Of a DNA stretch of 64,000 nt, positions 1 through 10,326 are shown in pieces. Made by a program: the position numbers and the translations under genes. Under the pieces are notes generated by a model. That model made no database searches. It saw only the letters and a list, made by a program, of their open reading frames with translations, and had not been told where the DNA came from. Within the stretch, counting starts at the first letter, position 1. Every line of letters begins with the position of its first letter. Source of the stretch: Streptomyces rishiriensis (GTDB lineage: Bacteria > Actinomycetota > Actinomycetes > Streptomycetales > Streptomycetaceae). The DNA lies in NCBI RefSeq assembly GCF_003112535.1, contig NZ_BEWA01000020.1, forward strand, positions 62,001 through 126,000, in the 5' to 3' direction.

Positions 1-47
1 AGGTGCCGCTGAGCGAGAAGACGGCTGTGAGAGAGGTCACTTCATGA
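1..47 (+). CDS. C-terminal tail of an upstream protein, probably the partner sensor kinase (partial)
   Basis: The reading frame starting at base 3 is open and gives VPLSEKTAVREVTS before a TGA at 45-47. That stop overlaps the ATG at 44 as ATGA, the usual arrangement for translationally coupled genes. Histidine kinases of the NarL/DesK partner type commonly end in a strand like VPL shortly before the stop, and the downstream gene is a NarL-type regulator, so this is inferred to be the end of its kinase. Only 14 residues are visible, so the family cannot be shown. Confidence 0.5.
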   Translation, partial: VPLSEKTAVREVTS

Positions 48-652
48 CGGTGCGAGTGCTGCTCGCCGACGACGAGCACCTCATCCGGGGCGCCCTGGCC
101 GCGCTGCTGTCCCTGGAGGACGACCTGGTGATCGTCGCCGAGGCGGCCACCGGGCCGGAGGCGCTGGCGATGGCGCGGGCCCACGAGCCCGACGTGGCCG
201 TCCTCGACCTGCAGATGCCGGGCGCCGACGGTGTGAAGGTCGCCACATCCCTGCGGGCCGAACTGCCCGGCTGCCGGGCGTTGATCGTCACCAGCCACGG
301 CCGGCCGGGACATCTCAAACGGGCGCTTGCGGCCGGTGTGCGCGGGTTCGTCCCGAAGACGGTCAGCGCCCAGCGGCTCGCCGAGATCATCCGCACGGTG
401 CACGCCGGGAACCGTTACGTGGACCCGGAGTTGGCGGCCGACGCGATCGCCGCCGGCGACTCGCCGCTGACCTCGCGCGAGGCGGAGGTGCTCGAACTCG
501 CCGCCGACGGAGCGCCCGTAGCAGAGATCGCCGAGCGGGCCGCGCTGTCGCAGGGGACCGTGCGGAACTATCTGTCGTCGGCCGTCTCCAAGCTCGGGGC
601 GGAGAACCGGCACACGGCGGTGCGGATCGCGCGGGAGCGGGGTTGGGTATAG
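44..652 (+). CDS. NarL/FixJ (DesR-like) response regulator
   Basis: This 202-residue protein has an N-terminal receiver domain (about 1-120) with the acidic pair in LLADDEH, the phospho-acceptor Asp in VAVLDLQMPG, the Thr/Ser in LIVTS and the Lys in FVPKT. A C-terminal LuxR-type helix-turn-helix follows (about 138-200, PLTSREAEVLELAADG and QGTVRNYLSSAVSKLGAENR). It should bind DNA when phosphorylated by a cognate kinase. The ATGA overlap with the preceding frame suggests that kinase lies immediately upstream, outside the window. Targets cannot be told from the sequence; DesR-type members often control a neighbouring ABC transporter. Confidence 0.93.
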   Translation: MTVRVLLADDEHLIRGALAALLSLEDDLVIVAEAATGPEALAMARAHEPDVAVLDLQMPGADGVKVATSLRAELPGCRALIVTSHGRPGHLKRALAAGVRGFVPKTVSAQRLAEIIRTVHAGNRYVDPELAADAIAAGDSPLTSREAEVLELAADGAPVAEIAERAALSQGTVRNYLSSAVSKLGAENRHTAVRIARERGWV

Positions 653-689
653 TTGGCGTCGCGCCACGGCACGTTCACCACGGCGCAGT

Positions 690-762
690 GCGGACGTAGC
701 TCAGTTGGTAGAGCGCAACCTTGCCAAGGTTGAGGTCGCGAGTTCGAGCCTCGTCGTCCGCT
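690..762 (+). tRNA. tRNA-Gly (anticodon GCC)
   Basis: A 73-nt cloverleaf. The acceptor arms gcggacg (690-696) and cgtccgc (755-761) pair, the anticodon stem caacc/ggttg encloses the loop ttgccaa, and the T loop is ttcgagc. The CCA end is encoded at 763-765. It reads GGC/GGT, major codons in a G+C-rich genome. Confidence 0.97.
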
Positions 763-768
763 CCATCG

Positions 769-798
769 AAAAGGCCCCGGTCATCGACCGGGGCCTTT
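769..798. terminator. stem-loop terminator between tRNA-Gly and purC
   Basis: AAAGGCCCCGGT pairs with ACCGGGGCCTTT around a short loop. The hairpin sits 7 bases after the tRNA and 12 bases after the purC stop on the opposite strand, so it can serve both convergent transcripts. Confidence 0.85.
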
Positions 799-810
799 CG
801 CATGGTCCGC

Positions 811-1710
811 TCACACCCAGGCGGTGCCCGTCAGACGCTCGTACGCCTCGACGTACTTCGCGCGGGTCGCGTCCACGATGTGCTGGGGCAGCGGCGGCGG
901 GGCCTGCTCGCTGTGGCGGTCCCAGCCCGACTCGGCCGAGGTCAGCCAGTCGCGCACGAACTGCTTGTCGTACGAGGGCTGGGCGCGGCCCGGCTGCCAC
1001 TGGTCGGCCGGCCAGAAACGGGACGAGTCCGGGGTGAGGACCTCGTCGGCGATGACCAGGGTCTCGCCCTCGAAGCCGAACTCGAACTTGGTGTCGGCGA
1101 GGATGACGCCCCGGTCGCGGGCGATGTCGCGGGCCCGGCCGTAGACGGCGAGGGTGGCCTGACGGAGCTGGGCCGCGGTGTCGGCGCCGACCTGGCGGGC
1201 CACCTCCTCGTAGGAGACGTTCTCGTCGTGCTCGCCGACGGCGGCCTTGGTGGCCGGGGTGAAGATCGGCGCCGGGAGCTCGCTGCCGTCGACCAGGCCC
1301 TCGGGGAGGGCGAGGCCGCAGACCGTGCGGGACTCCCGGTACTCGACGAGGCCCGAGCCGGTGAGGTAGCCGCGGGCCACGCACTCGACCGGGATCATCC
1401 GCAGCGACTTGCAGATCAGGGTGCGTCCGGCCCAGTCGGCGGGGGCGCCGGCGGGCGGCTCCGTGCTCAGGACGTGGTTCGGGACCAGGTCGGCGAGCCG
1501 GTCGAACCACCACAGGGAGAGCTGGGTGAGGATGCGGCCCTTGTCGGGGATCTCGGTCGGCAGCACCCAGTCGTAGGCGGACGTGCGGTCGCTGGCGACC
1601 ATCACGAGGTCGCCCGCCTCGTTCTGGTACAGCTCGCGCACCTTGCCGGTGTGCAGATGCACCAGGCCCGGCACCTGAAGCGGCTCGGGCTTTTCTACGA
1701 ATCCGGACAC
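811..1710 (-). CDS. purC: phosphoribosylaminoimidazole-succinocarboxamide synthase
   Basis: This 299-residue protein is SAICAR synthetase, which ligates aspartate to CAIR using ATP in step 7 of purine biosynthesis in the cytoplasm. The nucleotide-binding N-terminus reads HLHTGKVRELYQ and DRTSAYDWVLPTEIPDKG, followed by PVECVARGYLTGSG and the aspartate/CAIR site around ILADTKFEFG and IADEVLTPDSSRFW. Length and motifs match the longer actinobacterial form. The ATG at 1710 starts MSGFVEKPEPLQVPGLVHLHTGK, as in homologues. It stands alone here, with purD about 4.6 kb away on the same strand. Confidence 0.97.
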   Translation of the reverse strand: MSGFVEKPEPLQVPGLVHLHTGKVRELYQNEAGDLVMVASDRTSAYDWVLPTEIPDKGRILTQLSLWWFDRLADLVPNHVLSTEPPAGAPADWAGRTLICKSLRMIPVECVARGYLTGSGLVEYRESRTVCGLALPEGLVDGSELPAPIFTPATKAAVGEHDENVSYEEVARQVGADTAAQLRQATLAVYGRARDIARDRGVILADTKFEFGFEGETLVIADEVLTPDSSRFWPADQWQPGRAQPSYDKQFVRDWLTSAESGWDRHSEQAPPPLPQHIVDATRAKYVEAYERLTGTAWV

Positions 1711-1905
1711 GGTTCCTCCCCGTGGTTCTGACCTGGAGGATCGATTGTCCCTTAGTTCAGGATTGATCTGGGACGCCGGGTGGCGGGACCGCCCGGAACG
1801 GCGGGCGGGACGGGGGCTGCGCGGGGTCCGAGGGGACGGACGGGAGGTAGACGGGGGCGGGGCGGGGGCAGGCGGGGGTTGCGCGAGACGCGAGACCGGA
1901 GAGGG

Positions 1906-3420
1906 TCAGTCGCGCTTGCAGATGCGGTCCAGGAGGTTGGCCGTGGCGCGCTGGACCCGGGGGTCCACATGGCCGGGGCGGTCCAGGGCCGGCGACCAGG
2001 CGAAGGTGCCGGAGGCGAACACCAGGGCGCCCGAGGGGGCGCGGTAGAGGGAGGTCTCCTGGTGGCGCAGGACACCCTCGCCGTCGCGGTACGGCGAGTG
2101 GGCGAGGAGGATGCGGTCCTCGTGCCGCGGAAGCGGGGTGCGCGGGAAATAGCGGTCGGCCTCGCCCGCGACCAGACCCTCGATGCGCTCGCCCTCGCCC
2201 GTGCCGGTCGCCTCCCACAGCCAGTGGTCGGCGTTGCGGACGATCAACGGGTTCGGCTCGGGCACCCGGCCCGCGTACTGGATGCCCAGCAGCTGCTGCT
2301 CGGCGCGGTCGATCTCCCGCCACAGCACGGGCCTGCCGGGGCCCCTGCGCTTGCGGCAGGTGAGCAGCCGGCTGGGGACGCCGGACGGCGACGGCCCCAA
2401 CTCCACCTGCCAGTAGACGGAGTTGGCGGACAGGAACACGAGCGAGGTGCCGCTGTCGCGGGCGAGTTCCACGGTCCTGCGCATGTTCGTGGACCAGTAC
2501 TCGTCGTGGCCGGGGAAGACCAGGCCCCGGTAGCGGCCGGGGTCGATGTGACCGGCGTGCAGATCTCGGGCGTCGGCGTAGGCGAGGTCGTAGCCGTAGC
2601 GCTCGGCCCAGCGGATGAAGTCGTAGGCGTGGCCGACGTGCAGGGGTAGGCCCGCGCCCGCGTACGGCCGGTCGAAGGAGACCGTGGTCGCCGCGTCGGC
2701 CTCGCCGAGGAGACGGCCCTTCTCGTCCCAGGCGTGGTAGAGGCTGGCGCCGGTGCGGCCGTCCTCGGGGTAGAGGTTGTAGGCCTGCCAGGTGATGTCG
2801 GGCAGCAGCAGGAGCAGGTCGGCGGGGTGCTGGTCGCGGACCGTGAAGGGCACGTGGGAGCGGTAGCCGTCGACGGTGGTGAGGACGGCGACGTACGCGC
2901 CCACGTTCCAGTACGACGGGACCTGCAGACGCCAGGAGAGCCACCAGTGGTGGCAGGAGACCGTGCGGTCGGCGGTCAGGGGCGGCGGCTGGACGATGCC
3001 GGACAGGCGCGGGCTGGTGGTGATCTTGGCCGCGCCGTCGCCGTCGTAGTGGCCGATGCGGTAGACGTCGACGCTGAATTCCTGGGGTGGGTCGACGGTG
3101 ACGTGGAAGTCGACGGCGCCCCCGGGAGCGACCGCGCCCGTCGAGACGAACCCCTTGATCTGACGGCCCACGTCGTCGGCGGAACGGGGGCCGCCGGCCC
3201 TCGGAGCGGGGCGGGGGCCGGGGATGCGGGGAGCGCCCTGCGCCGCGACGGGCACCGCCGGGTCCACGTACCAGGGGACCACCTGGCCGGTGTCGTCGAA
3301 GTACGTCTCGCTGCCGCGCAGCCAGGGCACCGGGCCCTGGCCGAAGGGGTCGGTCACGGCGTGGGCCAGTGCTCCCGACTCCCATCGGCGGATGTGCTCC
3401 GGTCCTGGTCCGGGTCCCAT
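1906..3420 (-). CDS. N,N-dimethylformamidase beta-subunit-like protein
   Basis: This 504-residue protein resembles the C-terminal domain family named after the large subunit of N,N-dimethylformamidase. It has an Ig-like beta region (about 70-200: VDFHVTVDPPQEFSVDVYRI) and then a glutamine-amidotransferase-like portion with WQAYNLYPEDG, FIRWAERYGYDL and VFPGHDEYWSTNMR. Actual DMF hydrolysis is not implied; most actinobacterial members are uncharacterised. The ATG at 3420 is chosen because GGGAGGGGAGCACC precedes it; an in-frame upstream start at 3510 would add 30 Arg/His-rich residues without a domain. No signal peptide is obvious. The gene is monocistronic between purC and the next minus-strand gene. 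Confidence 0.8.
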   Translation of the reverse strand: MGPGPGPEHIRRWESGALAHAVTDPFGQGPVPWLRGSETYFDDTGQVVPWYVDPAVPVAAQGAPRIPGPRPAPRAGGPRSADDVGRQIKGFVSTGAVAPGGAVDFHVTVDPPQEFSVDVYRIGHYDGDGAAKITTSPRLSGIVQPPPLTADRTVSCHHWWLSWRLQVPSYWNVGAYVAVLTTVDGYRSHVPFTVRDQHPADLLLLLPDITWQAYNLYPEDGRTGASLYHAWDEKGRLLGEADAATTVSFDRPYAGAGLPLHVGHAYDFIRWAERYGYDLAYADARDLHAGHIDPGRYRGLVFPGHDEYWSTNMRRTVELARDSGTSLVFLSANSVYWQVELGPSPSGVPSRLLTCRKRRGPGRPVLWREIDRAEQQLLGIQYAGRVPEPNPLIVRNADHWLWEATGTGEGERIEGLVAGEADRYFPRTPLPRHEDRILLAHSPYRDGEGVLRHQETSLYRAPSGALVFASGTFAWSPALDRPGHVDPRVQRATANLLDRICKRD

Positions 3421-3854
3421 GGTGCTCCCCTCCCTCGTGCCCCCGTGATGGCTCGTACGGACGTGACCGCCGTGTGTGTTCGGTCTTGTGCGGCCTGTCC
3501 TATGTCGCAAGCCCTTGCCATGGGCTCTATCGATCCCAGCACATCACATAACGCGCGCAGGCAGTCACTATTCGTTGCGAATTGGCCGAAAGTGGAATTC
3601 GCTCCTCCGATAGCCCCGGCGGCGGACGCGGGGCGGGACGAGACGGGGCTGGACGGACGCCTGCGGTGCACTGGGCAGGGGGCCCTGGGTCGTAATCCGT
3701 GGGCCGTGGGCTTCGGGCCTCGGGCTTCGGGCCTCGGGCCTCGGGCTTCGGGCCTCGGGCTTCGAGCTCCGGGAGGCTGCGGGTGGTGGGGTGGAAGGCT
3801 GCGGGCTGCGACAGCGGGGCGGTGCGGCCGGGGCGGCGGTGCGGCCGGGCGTGG
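3421..3854. other. 434-bp intergenic region with promoter-like lower-G+C stretch and repeats
   Basis: The part nearest 3480-3610 is noticeably lower in G+C and probably holds the promoter of the minus-strand gene starting at 3420. Bases 3709-3770 hold a short tandem repeat. No convincing coding region or RNA was seen. Confidence 0.5.
3709..3770. repeat. tandem repeat of GGGCTTCGGGCCTC-type units
   Basis: Alternating heptamers CGGGCTT and CGGGCCT repeat about eight times downstream of the membrane protein gene that ends at 3855. The array is non-coding and likely a slippage product. Confidence 0.75.
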
Positions 3855-5948
3855 TCAGCCCAGCCGCACCGGCTTCTCCGGTCGTATGCCGAGCTCCACG
3901 AGCCAGGTGCGCAGAGGGGCCGCGTCGCCGTCCTCCACGAGGCTGAGGACCCGGGGGGTCAGGTCGGGCACCCGCTCGCCGTCGACCAGGAGGGTCGGCC
4001 CGTCGAGCCAGTCGAGGCCCGGCGTCGCGCCGACGGTGTCCATCGCGGCACAGCAGACCATCGCCGTGACGTGGTCGGCGAGGAGCTCCCGGTCGGTGCG
4101 CGGGGGCTGGAGGGGGAACAGCGGGAACGCGGTGTCGTCCCAGAGGGCCGAGTCGGGCCCCTGACCGGCGGCGAGCGGCCCGGCGCCGGCCGCGGGCACG
4201 ACCGCCGCCTCCTCCCGGCCGACCTCGGCGCCGAGCCGGGCGGCCAGCGCGGCGCTGCGGGGGTTGGCGGGCGGGGGGTCGTCGTTCCCGTCGCTGTCGG
4301 GGCCGAAGGCGGAGACCAGGCGCGCGAGGTCGGGGGCGGTCTCCCGGTGATCGGTGGACGCCGCCGCGGGGGCGGGGCCGGGGCCGGCCTCAGGAGGGAT
4401 GAGGGGCTCCCCCGGGGCGGCGGAAGAGGGCGCGGAGCCGGAGGAGGGCGAGGAGCCCGGATTCGGGTTCGGGCTGGGGGCCTTGTCCGCCGCCGGGGCC
4501 GTACCCGTCAAGGGGCGCGTGCCCGCCGAGGGGCCCGTGCCCGCCGAGGGACCCGTGCCCGCCAAGGGGCCCGTGCTCGTCGGAGGCTGTTCCGCCGGCC
4601 GGTGGCCCGGGTCCGACGTGCCGTACGTCGCTCCAGGGGCCGGGGGGAGGCCGTCCGTGAGGTGGTCCAGGACCCTGGCCAGGGTGGGGCCGCCGGGGTG
4701 GCGGACGGTCGCGGGGTCGGGGGCGCGGCGGACGCCGAGGGCGTCCAGGACGCGGTGGAGGCGGGCCGCGTCGGTGCGCCACTTGCGGTCGACGACCTCG
4801 TCCGGGTAGTCGTCCCAGGCCACCGGGGACCAGTCCGGGCCGGGCTCCGCGGGGCCGCCGTGGAAGAGTCGGGCGGCGAGCAGCGAGGCGGCCTCGTCGA
4901 CGGTGCCGGGCTCTTCGAGCAGGTCGCAGGCGGGGCGTTCGCCGAGGCGGGAGGCGAAACCCTCCGCCAGCCGGTCGCGCCGGGACAGCTCGGTGAGCGC
5001 CGCGACGACTCCCGCGTCCAGCCGGGAGGGCCAGCGGCCCATGCGCCAGGCCGGCAGCGCCACGCGGGTGAGCAGCCGGTCCCAGCCCGCGTACGCCAGG
5101 CCCACCTGTTCCTGGGCGACGATGCGCAGCCCGTAGTCCACAGCCTGTGCGCGCTCGGCGGCCGCGGCGGCCACCCCGCGTTCCATCTCGCCGACGTGCA
5201 GCTGACAGCCGCGCAGCATCAGGCGCGCGACCCAGCCGATGCCCGAACACGCGGGCCGCAGGACGGGCCGCCGGCTGCCCTGGTGGGCGCAGACGGCCAC
5301 GGCCGCGTCCAGCCCGCGCACGAAGCGCCGGGCGGCGGCTATGTCGGGGTGCGCCGAGGGGCCCGTGCCGGCCACGACCGGTGCGAGGACGGCGCGGAGC
5401 TCGCCGACGCGCATCCACCACAGGAACGGGGAGCCGATGACGAGGACGGGCGCGGCCGCCGTACGCCGGTGGAGCGGTCCGTGGGCGCCGCCCGGACCGG
5501 CTATCTCGTCGCCGTCGCGGGGCGGCGGCGGGCCGTGGGCCGCATGGGTGCGGTCCTCCAGCCAGCTGTCGCAGTCCGGGGTGAGGGCTATCGCCGAGGG
5601 CGCGGGAACGTCGAGGCGGTCGGCCAGGTCGCGGACCAGCCGGTACAGATCGGGGGCCGCTCCCTCGGCGACGGCCACCGTGGGGCTGACGGCGGGCCGG
5701 GCCCGGGCGACGACCAGCCCGATCACCGCGGCGGCGAGCAGCACGACGGCGGCGACGGCGCCCACGACCGCGCGTGCGCTGTCCCAGCCCGGGCCCACGA
5801 GGTGCCCGGTGGCACCGCCCGCGCCCAGGATCACGGCGGCTGCCGCGGGCAGCAGCGCGACGGCCAGCGCCCGGCTGCGGATGCGCAGCACGGCCAGTGC
5901 CCGGGCACGGGCTGCCTGCGCGCCCACCTCCACACCCATACCGGTCAC
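3855..5948 (-). CDS. membrane protein resembling a catalytically dead M48 peptidase
   Basis: The protein has 697 residues. Two hydrophobic segments (about 27-46 and 60-81) are followed by a region that reads like an M48/Ste24-type domain: APSAIALTPDCDSW, VLVIGSPFLWWM and GELRAVLAPVVAGTG. In active M48 enzymes the last stretch would carry ELxAVLAHExGH, so the zinc-binding His-Glu-His is missing here. A Pro/Gly/Thr-rich linker with degenerate TGPSAG repeats (about 450-530) precedes a conserved-looking C-terminal domain ending in PEKPVRLG. The function is unknown. The relation to M48 is inferred from this local pattern only. It is transcribed alone, in the same direction as purC and purD. Confidence 0.7.
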   Translation of the reverse strand: MTGMGVEVGAQAARARALAVLRIRSRALAVALLPAAAAVILGAGGATGHLVGPGWDSARAVVGAVAAVVLLAAAVIGLVVARARPAVSPTVAVAEGAAPDLYRLVRDLADRLDVPAPSAIALTPDCDSWLEDRTHAAHGPPPPRDGDEIAGPGGAHGPLHRRTAAAPVLVIGSPFLWWMRVGELRAVLAPVVAGTGPSAHPDIAAARRFVRGLDAAVAVCAHQGSRRPVLRPACSGIGWVARLMLRGCQLHVGEMERGVAAAAAERAQAVDYGLRIVAQEQVGLAYAGWDRLLTRVALPAWRMGRWPSRLDAGVVAALTELSRRDRLAEGFASRLGERPACDLLEEPGTVDEAASLLAARLFHGGPAEPGPDWSPVAWDDYPDEVVDRKWRTDAARLHRVLDALGVRRAPDPATVRHPGGPTLARVLDHLTDGLPPAPGATYGTSDPGHRPAEQPPTSTGPLAGTGPSAGTGPSAGTRPLTGTAPAADKAPSPNPNPGSSPSSGSAPSSAAPGEPLIPPEAGPGPAPAAASTDHRETAPDLARLVSAFGPDSDGNDDPPPANPRSAALAARLGAEVGREEAAVVPAAGAGPLAAGQGPDSALWDDTAFPLFPLQPPRTDRELLADHVTAMVCCAAMDTVGATPGLDWLDGPTLLVDGERVPDLTPRVLSLVEDGDAAPLRTWLVELGIRPEKPVRLG

Positions 5949-6299
5949 GACCGGACGTCACCCCCTCCCTGCAGTCCTGTGGCCCCCGGCTGTCTTCGCA
6001 GTGCTCACTCCCCCACTGTGGCACCGACCACTGACATCGCAATGCCGGTGGGCCAAGTGCCGGAACGAGGGCCGGGAGGCTTGCGCCGCACCCTAGTTGG
6101 CGGTCCGGCCCCCGTCAGCCGGATGCTGGAGCGTCACTCGATGGAATTGCTTTGGGGAAAGGTGTATGACGCTGGGCAACGATCAGGCCCCGGGTTCCCT
6201 GGACCCTCCGTGCGGAGGGCCCTGGTGACCCGGGGCCTGAGAAACACCTGGTGGAACGCCGGCCGGAGGTCCGGTACCGGGCCTGTGGCGGGAGCCGCG
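5949..6299. other. 351-bp intergenic region containing a large hairpin
   Basis: The region lies between the purD stop (6300) and the start of the membrane protein gene (5948). It carries the imperfect palindrome at 6183-6240 and presumably the promoter of the membrane protein gene. No ORF with coding character was found. Confidence 0.5.
6183..6240. terminator. long two-part hairpin downstream of purD
   Basis: TCAGGCCCCGGG at 6183 pairs with CCCGGGGCCTGA ending at 6240. An inner helix, ACCCTCC with GGAGGG, lies inside. Position after purD suggests a terminator, though no T-tract follows, as is common in Streptomyces. Confidence 0.65.
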
Positions 6300-7553
<1,254 letters not shown>

Positions 7554-7650
7554 GGGGGTCAGCCTAACCGGCGCGGGCGGCGCGCTTTGTGCGGGCCGCC
7601 GAGGGACCAGGGCCGGGGGCCCTGTGCGTTCCTCCAAGCGCGACGCCGTT

Positions 7651-7763
7651 TCCGAGCGCGGCGTCGCTCCGAGCGCGGCGTCGCTCCGAGCGCGGCGTTC
7701 CACCGACGGCCGCCGGGCCTTCCGCCAAACCGACCGGACCGACCGGACCGACCGGACCGCTAC
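7651..7763. repeat. two short tandem arrays between dnaX and purD
   Basis: A 17-bp unit (TCCGAGCGCGGCGTCGC) repeats three times from 7651. A 9-bp unit (GACCGGACC) repeats just over three times from about 7734 up to the dnaX stop codon. Both lie in the gap between the dnaX 3' end and the purD 5' end. Confidence 0.7.
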
Positions 7764-10231
7764 TCGTTGGTGAACTCCTCCACCACGGTCGCTCCCAGCT
7801 CACGCACGATCAGCTCGTAGCCGGAGAGGGCGGACTCGTTGAGGTCGGGATCGTCGTCCTCGGGGGTGTCGTCCTCGGGGGCCACCGGCTCCGGGGCGGG
7901 GGGACGGGACGGGCCCGGCGCGGAACCGGCGGGCGCGGAGAACTGCGTCGCCGCCGAGGAGGGTCTGTGCTGGGCCGGGCCGCCGCCCCCCGGCCCGGCG
8001 GCCGAGGCCGGGGAAGAGGAGGAGGCCGACGGGTTCGCCGTCCCGCCGTCGCCGTGCCCCCCGTAGCCGACGGAACCGCCGGAGCCCGCGGAGCCGCCCT
8101 GACTGCCGTAACCGCCCGCGTTGCCGGGGCCGCCGGATCCACCGGACCCGCCGGGTGTCCCGTAGCCGCCGGGAGCGCCCGCGCCGAAGCCGCCGCCACC
8201 GCCGCCGCTGAAGCCGCCGGACGGCGAGGGGCCCGAACCGCCGGACGGGTCGACGACCGCGTCGATCTTCCACTGGACGTTGAACTGCTCGGCCAGCGCC
8301 TGCCGCAGCACGTCCTCGCTGCCGCTGCTCGTGAAGTTGTCACGGGCTCCGGCGTTGACGAAGCCGATCTGGAGGGTCGTGCCGTCGAAGCCGGCGACAT
8401 GGGCGTTCTGGCTGAGCAGGATCCAGGTGAAGCGGCGCCGGTTCTTGACGGCTTCGAGGATGTTGGGCCAGAGCATGCGGGGGTCGGGACCGCCGGAGGG
8501 GGGCGCGTACCCGGCGGGCGCGGCCGCCGACGCCGGCGCGGGGGCGGCTGCCGGAGCCGAGGCCGCGGGACCCGCCTGGGGGGCGGGGGCCGGGCTCGCC
8601 GGGGGCCGTGCGCCGCCGCCCGCGGGTGCGGCCGTGGGCCAGCCGCCCGGTCGCCGCCCGCTGCCGACCGCCGTGGCGGTGGGCCAGGCGCCCGGAGCGG
8701 GCTGGGCGGGAGGCTCGTCCGCCGGCGGGACCGCCTGGGCGGCGGCGGGCGCGGGAGCGGGAACCGGTGTGGGCGTGGGCGTGGGTGTGGGCGGTTGCGT
8801 CGGAGGGGCCGCGGGGGGAGCGGCCGGGGGGTGGTCGGGCGCGGTGGGCGGCGCGGACGTCACGGCCGGGGAGGGCGCCGCGGCCTGGCCCGGTCCCTGG
8901 CCCCGCACCGCCGCGCGGGCCGCGGCGGCCCCGCCGCCCGGCGGGATCGACGCGTCGTCGGCCATGGCGCCGCCGCCGTGCGCCTGCGGCCCGGGCACGT
9001 ACCCCATCGCCGGCATGGCGGGCGCCCCCTGCACGGGGCCCTGCCCGGACGCGGCGCCGCCCGGTGAGAAGTTCACGCCGCGCTCGATGCGGTCGAGGCG
9101 GGCCATGACGGACCGCTCGTCCCCATAGGCGGCGGGCAGCATCACGCGCGCGCAGATCAGTTCCAGCTGGAGGCGGGGCGAGGTGGCGCCGCGCATCTCG
9201 GTGAGGCCCTCGTTGACCAGGTCGGCGGCCCGGCTCAGCTCGGCGGCGCCGAAGACGCCGGCCTGGGCCTGCATGCGCTCGATGACGTCGGCCGGGGCGT
9301 CGATCAGCCCCTTGTCCGCCGCGTCGGGGACGGCGGCGAGGATGACGAGGTCCCGCAGCCGCTCCAGCAGATCGGCGACGAACCGCCGGGGGTCGTTGCC
9401 CCCCTCGATGATCCGGTCGACGACCTCGAAGGCGGCGGCCCCGTCCCCCGTGGCGAAGGCCTCGACGACGGAGTCCAGCAGCGAGCTCTCCGTGTAACCG
9501 AGGAGGGAGGTCGCCATGGCGTATGTCACACCCGCGTCGGTCGCACCGGCGAGCAGCTGGTCCATGACGGACATGGAGTCACGCACGGATCCCGCGCCGG
9601 AGCGCACGACCAGCGGCAGCACCGCCTCGTCGACGGGGATGCCCTCCTGCCGGCACACCTCGCCCAGGTACTCCCGCAGCGTTCCCGGCGGCACGAGCCG
9701 GAACGGGTAGTGGTGCGTCCGCGACCGGATGGTCCCGATGACCTTCTCGGGCTCGGTGGTGGCGAAGATGAACTTCAGATGCTCCGGGGGCTCCTCGACG
9801 ACCTTGAGCAGCGCGTTGAAACCGGCCGACGTGACCATGTGGGCCTCGTCGATGATGTAGATCTTGTAGCGGCTGCGGGCAGGGCCGAAGAACGCCTTTT
9901 CCCGCAGGTCACGGGCGTCGTCCACACCACCGTGGGAAGCGGCGTCGATCTCGATGACGTCGATGGAGCCCGGGCCGTTCCTGGCCAGGTCCTTGCACGA
10001 CTCGCACTCTCCGCACGGCGTCGGCGTGGGCCCCTGCTCGCAGTTCAGGCACCGGGCCAGGATCCGCGCGCTGGTGGTCTTCCCGCATCCACGCGGCCCG
10101 CTGAACAGGTACGCGTGATTGACCCGGTTGTTCCGTAGCGCCTGCTGCAGCGGGTCGGTGACATGCTCCTGCCCGATGACCTCGGCGAACGACTCCGGGC
10201 GATAGCGGCGGTACAGCGCGAGAGACGACAC
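7760..10231 (-). CDS. dnaX: DNA polymerase III subunits gamma and tau
   Basis: This 823-residue clamp-loader ATPase loads the beta clamp at the replication fork. Residues 45-52 form the Walker A motif GPRGCGKT. A zinc module uses Cys64, Cys73, Cys76 and Cys79. IIDEAH is the Walker B motif and the sensor region reads FATTEPEKVIGTIRSR. A clamp-loader collar follows, then a very long Pro/Ala-rich linker (about 390-600). A tau-type C-terminal domain (MLWPNILEAVKNRRRFTWILL) is followed by a Gly-rich segment and an acidic tail. The start is the GTG at 10231 (MSSLALYRRYRPESF), the conserved beginning; an in-frame ATG at 10261 is possible. The SRP RNA gene lies directly upstream. Confidence 0.96.
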   Translation of the reverse strand: MSSLALYRRYRPESFAEVIGQEHVTDPLQQALRNNRVNHAYLFSGPRGCGKTTSARILARCLNCEQGPTPTPCGECESCKDLARNGPGSIDVIEIDAASHGGVDDARDLREKAFFGPARSRYKIYIIDEAHMVTSAGFNALLKVVEEPPEHLKFIFATTEPEKVIGTIRSRTHHYPFRLVPPGTLREYLGEVCRQEGIPVDEAVLPLVVRSGAGSVRDSMSVMDQLLAGATDAGVTYAMATSLLGYTESSLLDSVVEAFATGDGAAAFEVVDRIIEGGNDPRRFVADLLERLRDLVILAAVPDAADKGLIDAPADVIERMQAQAGVFGAAELSRAADLVNEGLTEMRGATSPRLQLELICARVMLPAAYGDERSVMARLDRIERGVNFSPGGAASGQGPVQGAPAMPAMGYVPGPQAHGGGAMADDASIPPGGGAAAARAAVRGQGPGQAAAPSPAVTSAPPTAPDHPPAAPPAAPPTQPPTPTPTPTPVPAPAPAAAQAVPPADEPPAQPAPGAWPTATAVGSGRRPGGWPTAAPAGGGARPPASPAPAPQAGPAASAPAAAPAPASAAAPAGYAPPSGGPDPRMLWPNILEAVKNRRRFTWILLSQNAHVAGFDGTTLQIGFVNAGARDNFTSSGSEDVLRQALAEQFNVQWKIDAVVDPSGGSGPSPSGGFSGGGGGGFGAGAPGGYGTPGGSGGSGGPGNAGGYGSQGGSAGSGGSVGYGGHGDGGTANPSASSSSPASAAGPGGGGPAQHRPSSAATQFSAPAGSAPGPSRPPAPEPVAPEDDTPEDDDPDLNESALSGYELIVRELGATVVEEFTNE

Positions 10232-10326
10232 GCATACGAGGTTATAGGCGACCGCTGACATCGGACCCACGCCCGGTTCCCGCCGGCCCCCGCCCGACCG
10301 CCGCCCGGTCCCCGTGAACGCAAAGC

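Noticed and set aside
1711..1905. Plus-strand frames in the gap between purC and the dimethylformamidase-like gene
   Set aside because: Arg/Gly-rich translations without start signals; they read as antisense or intergenic noise.
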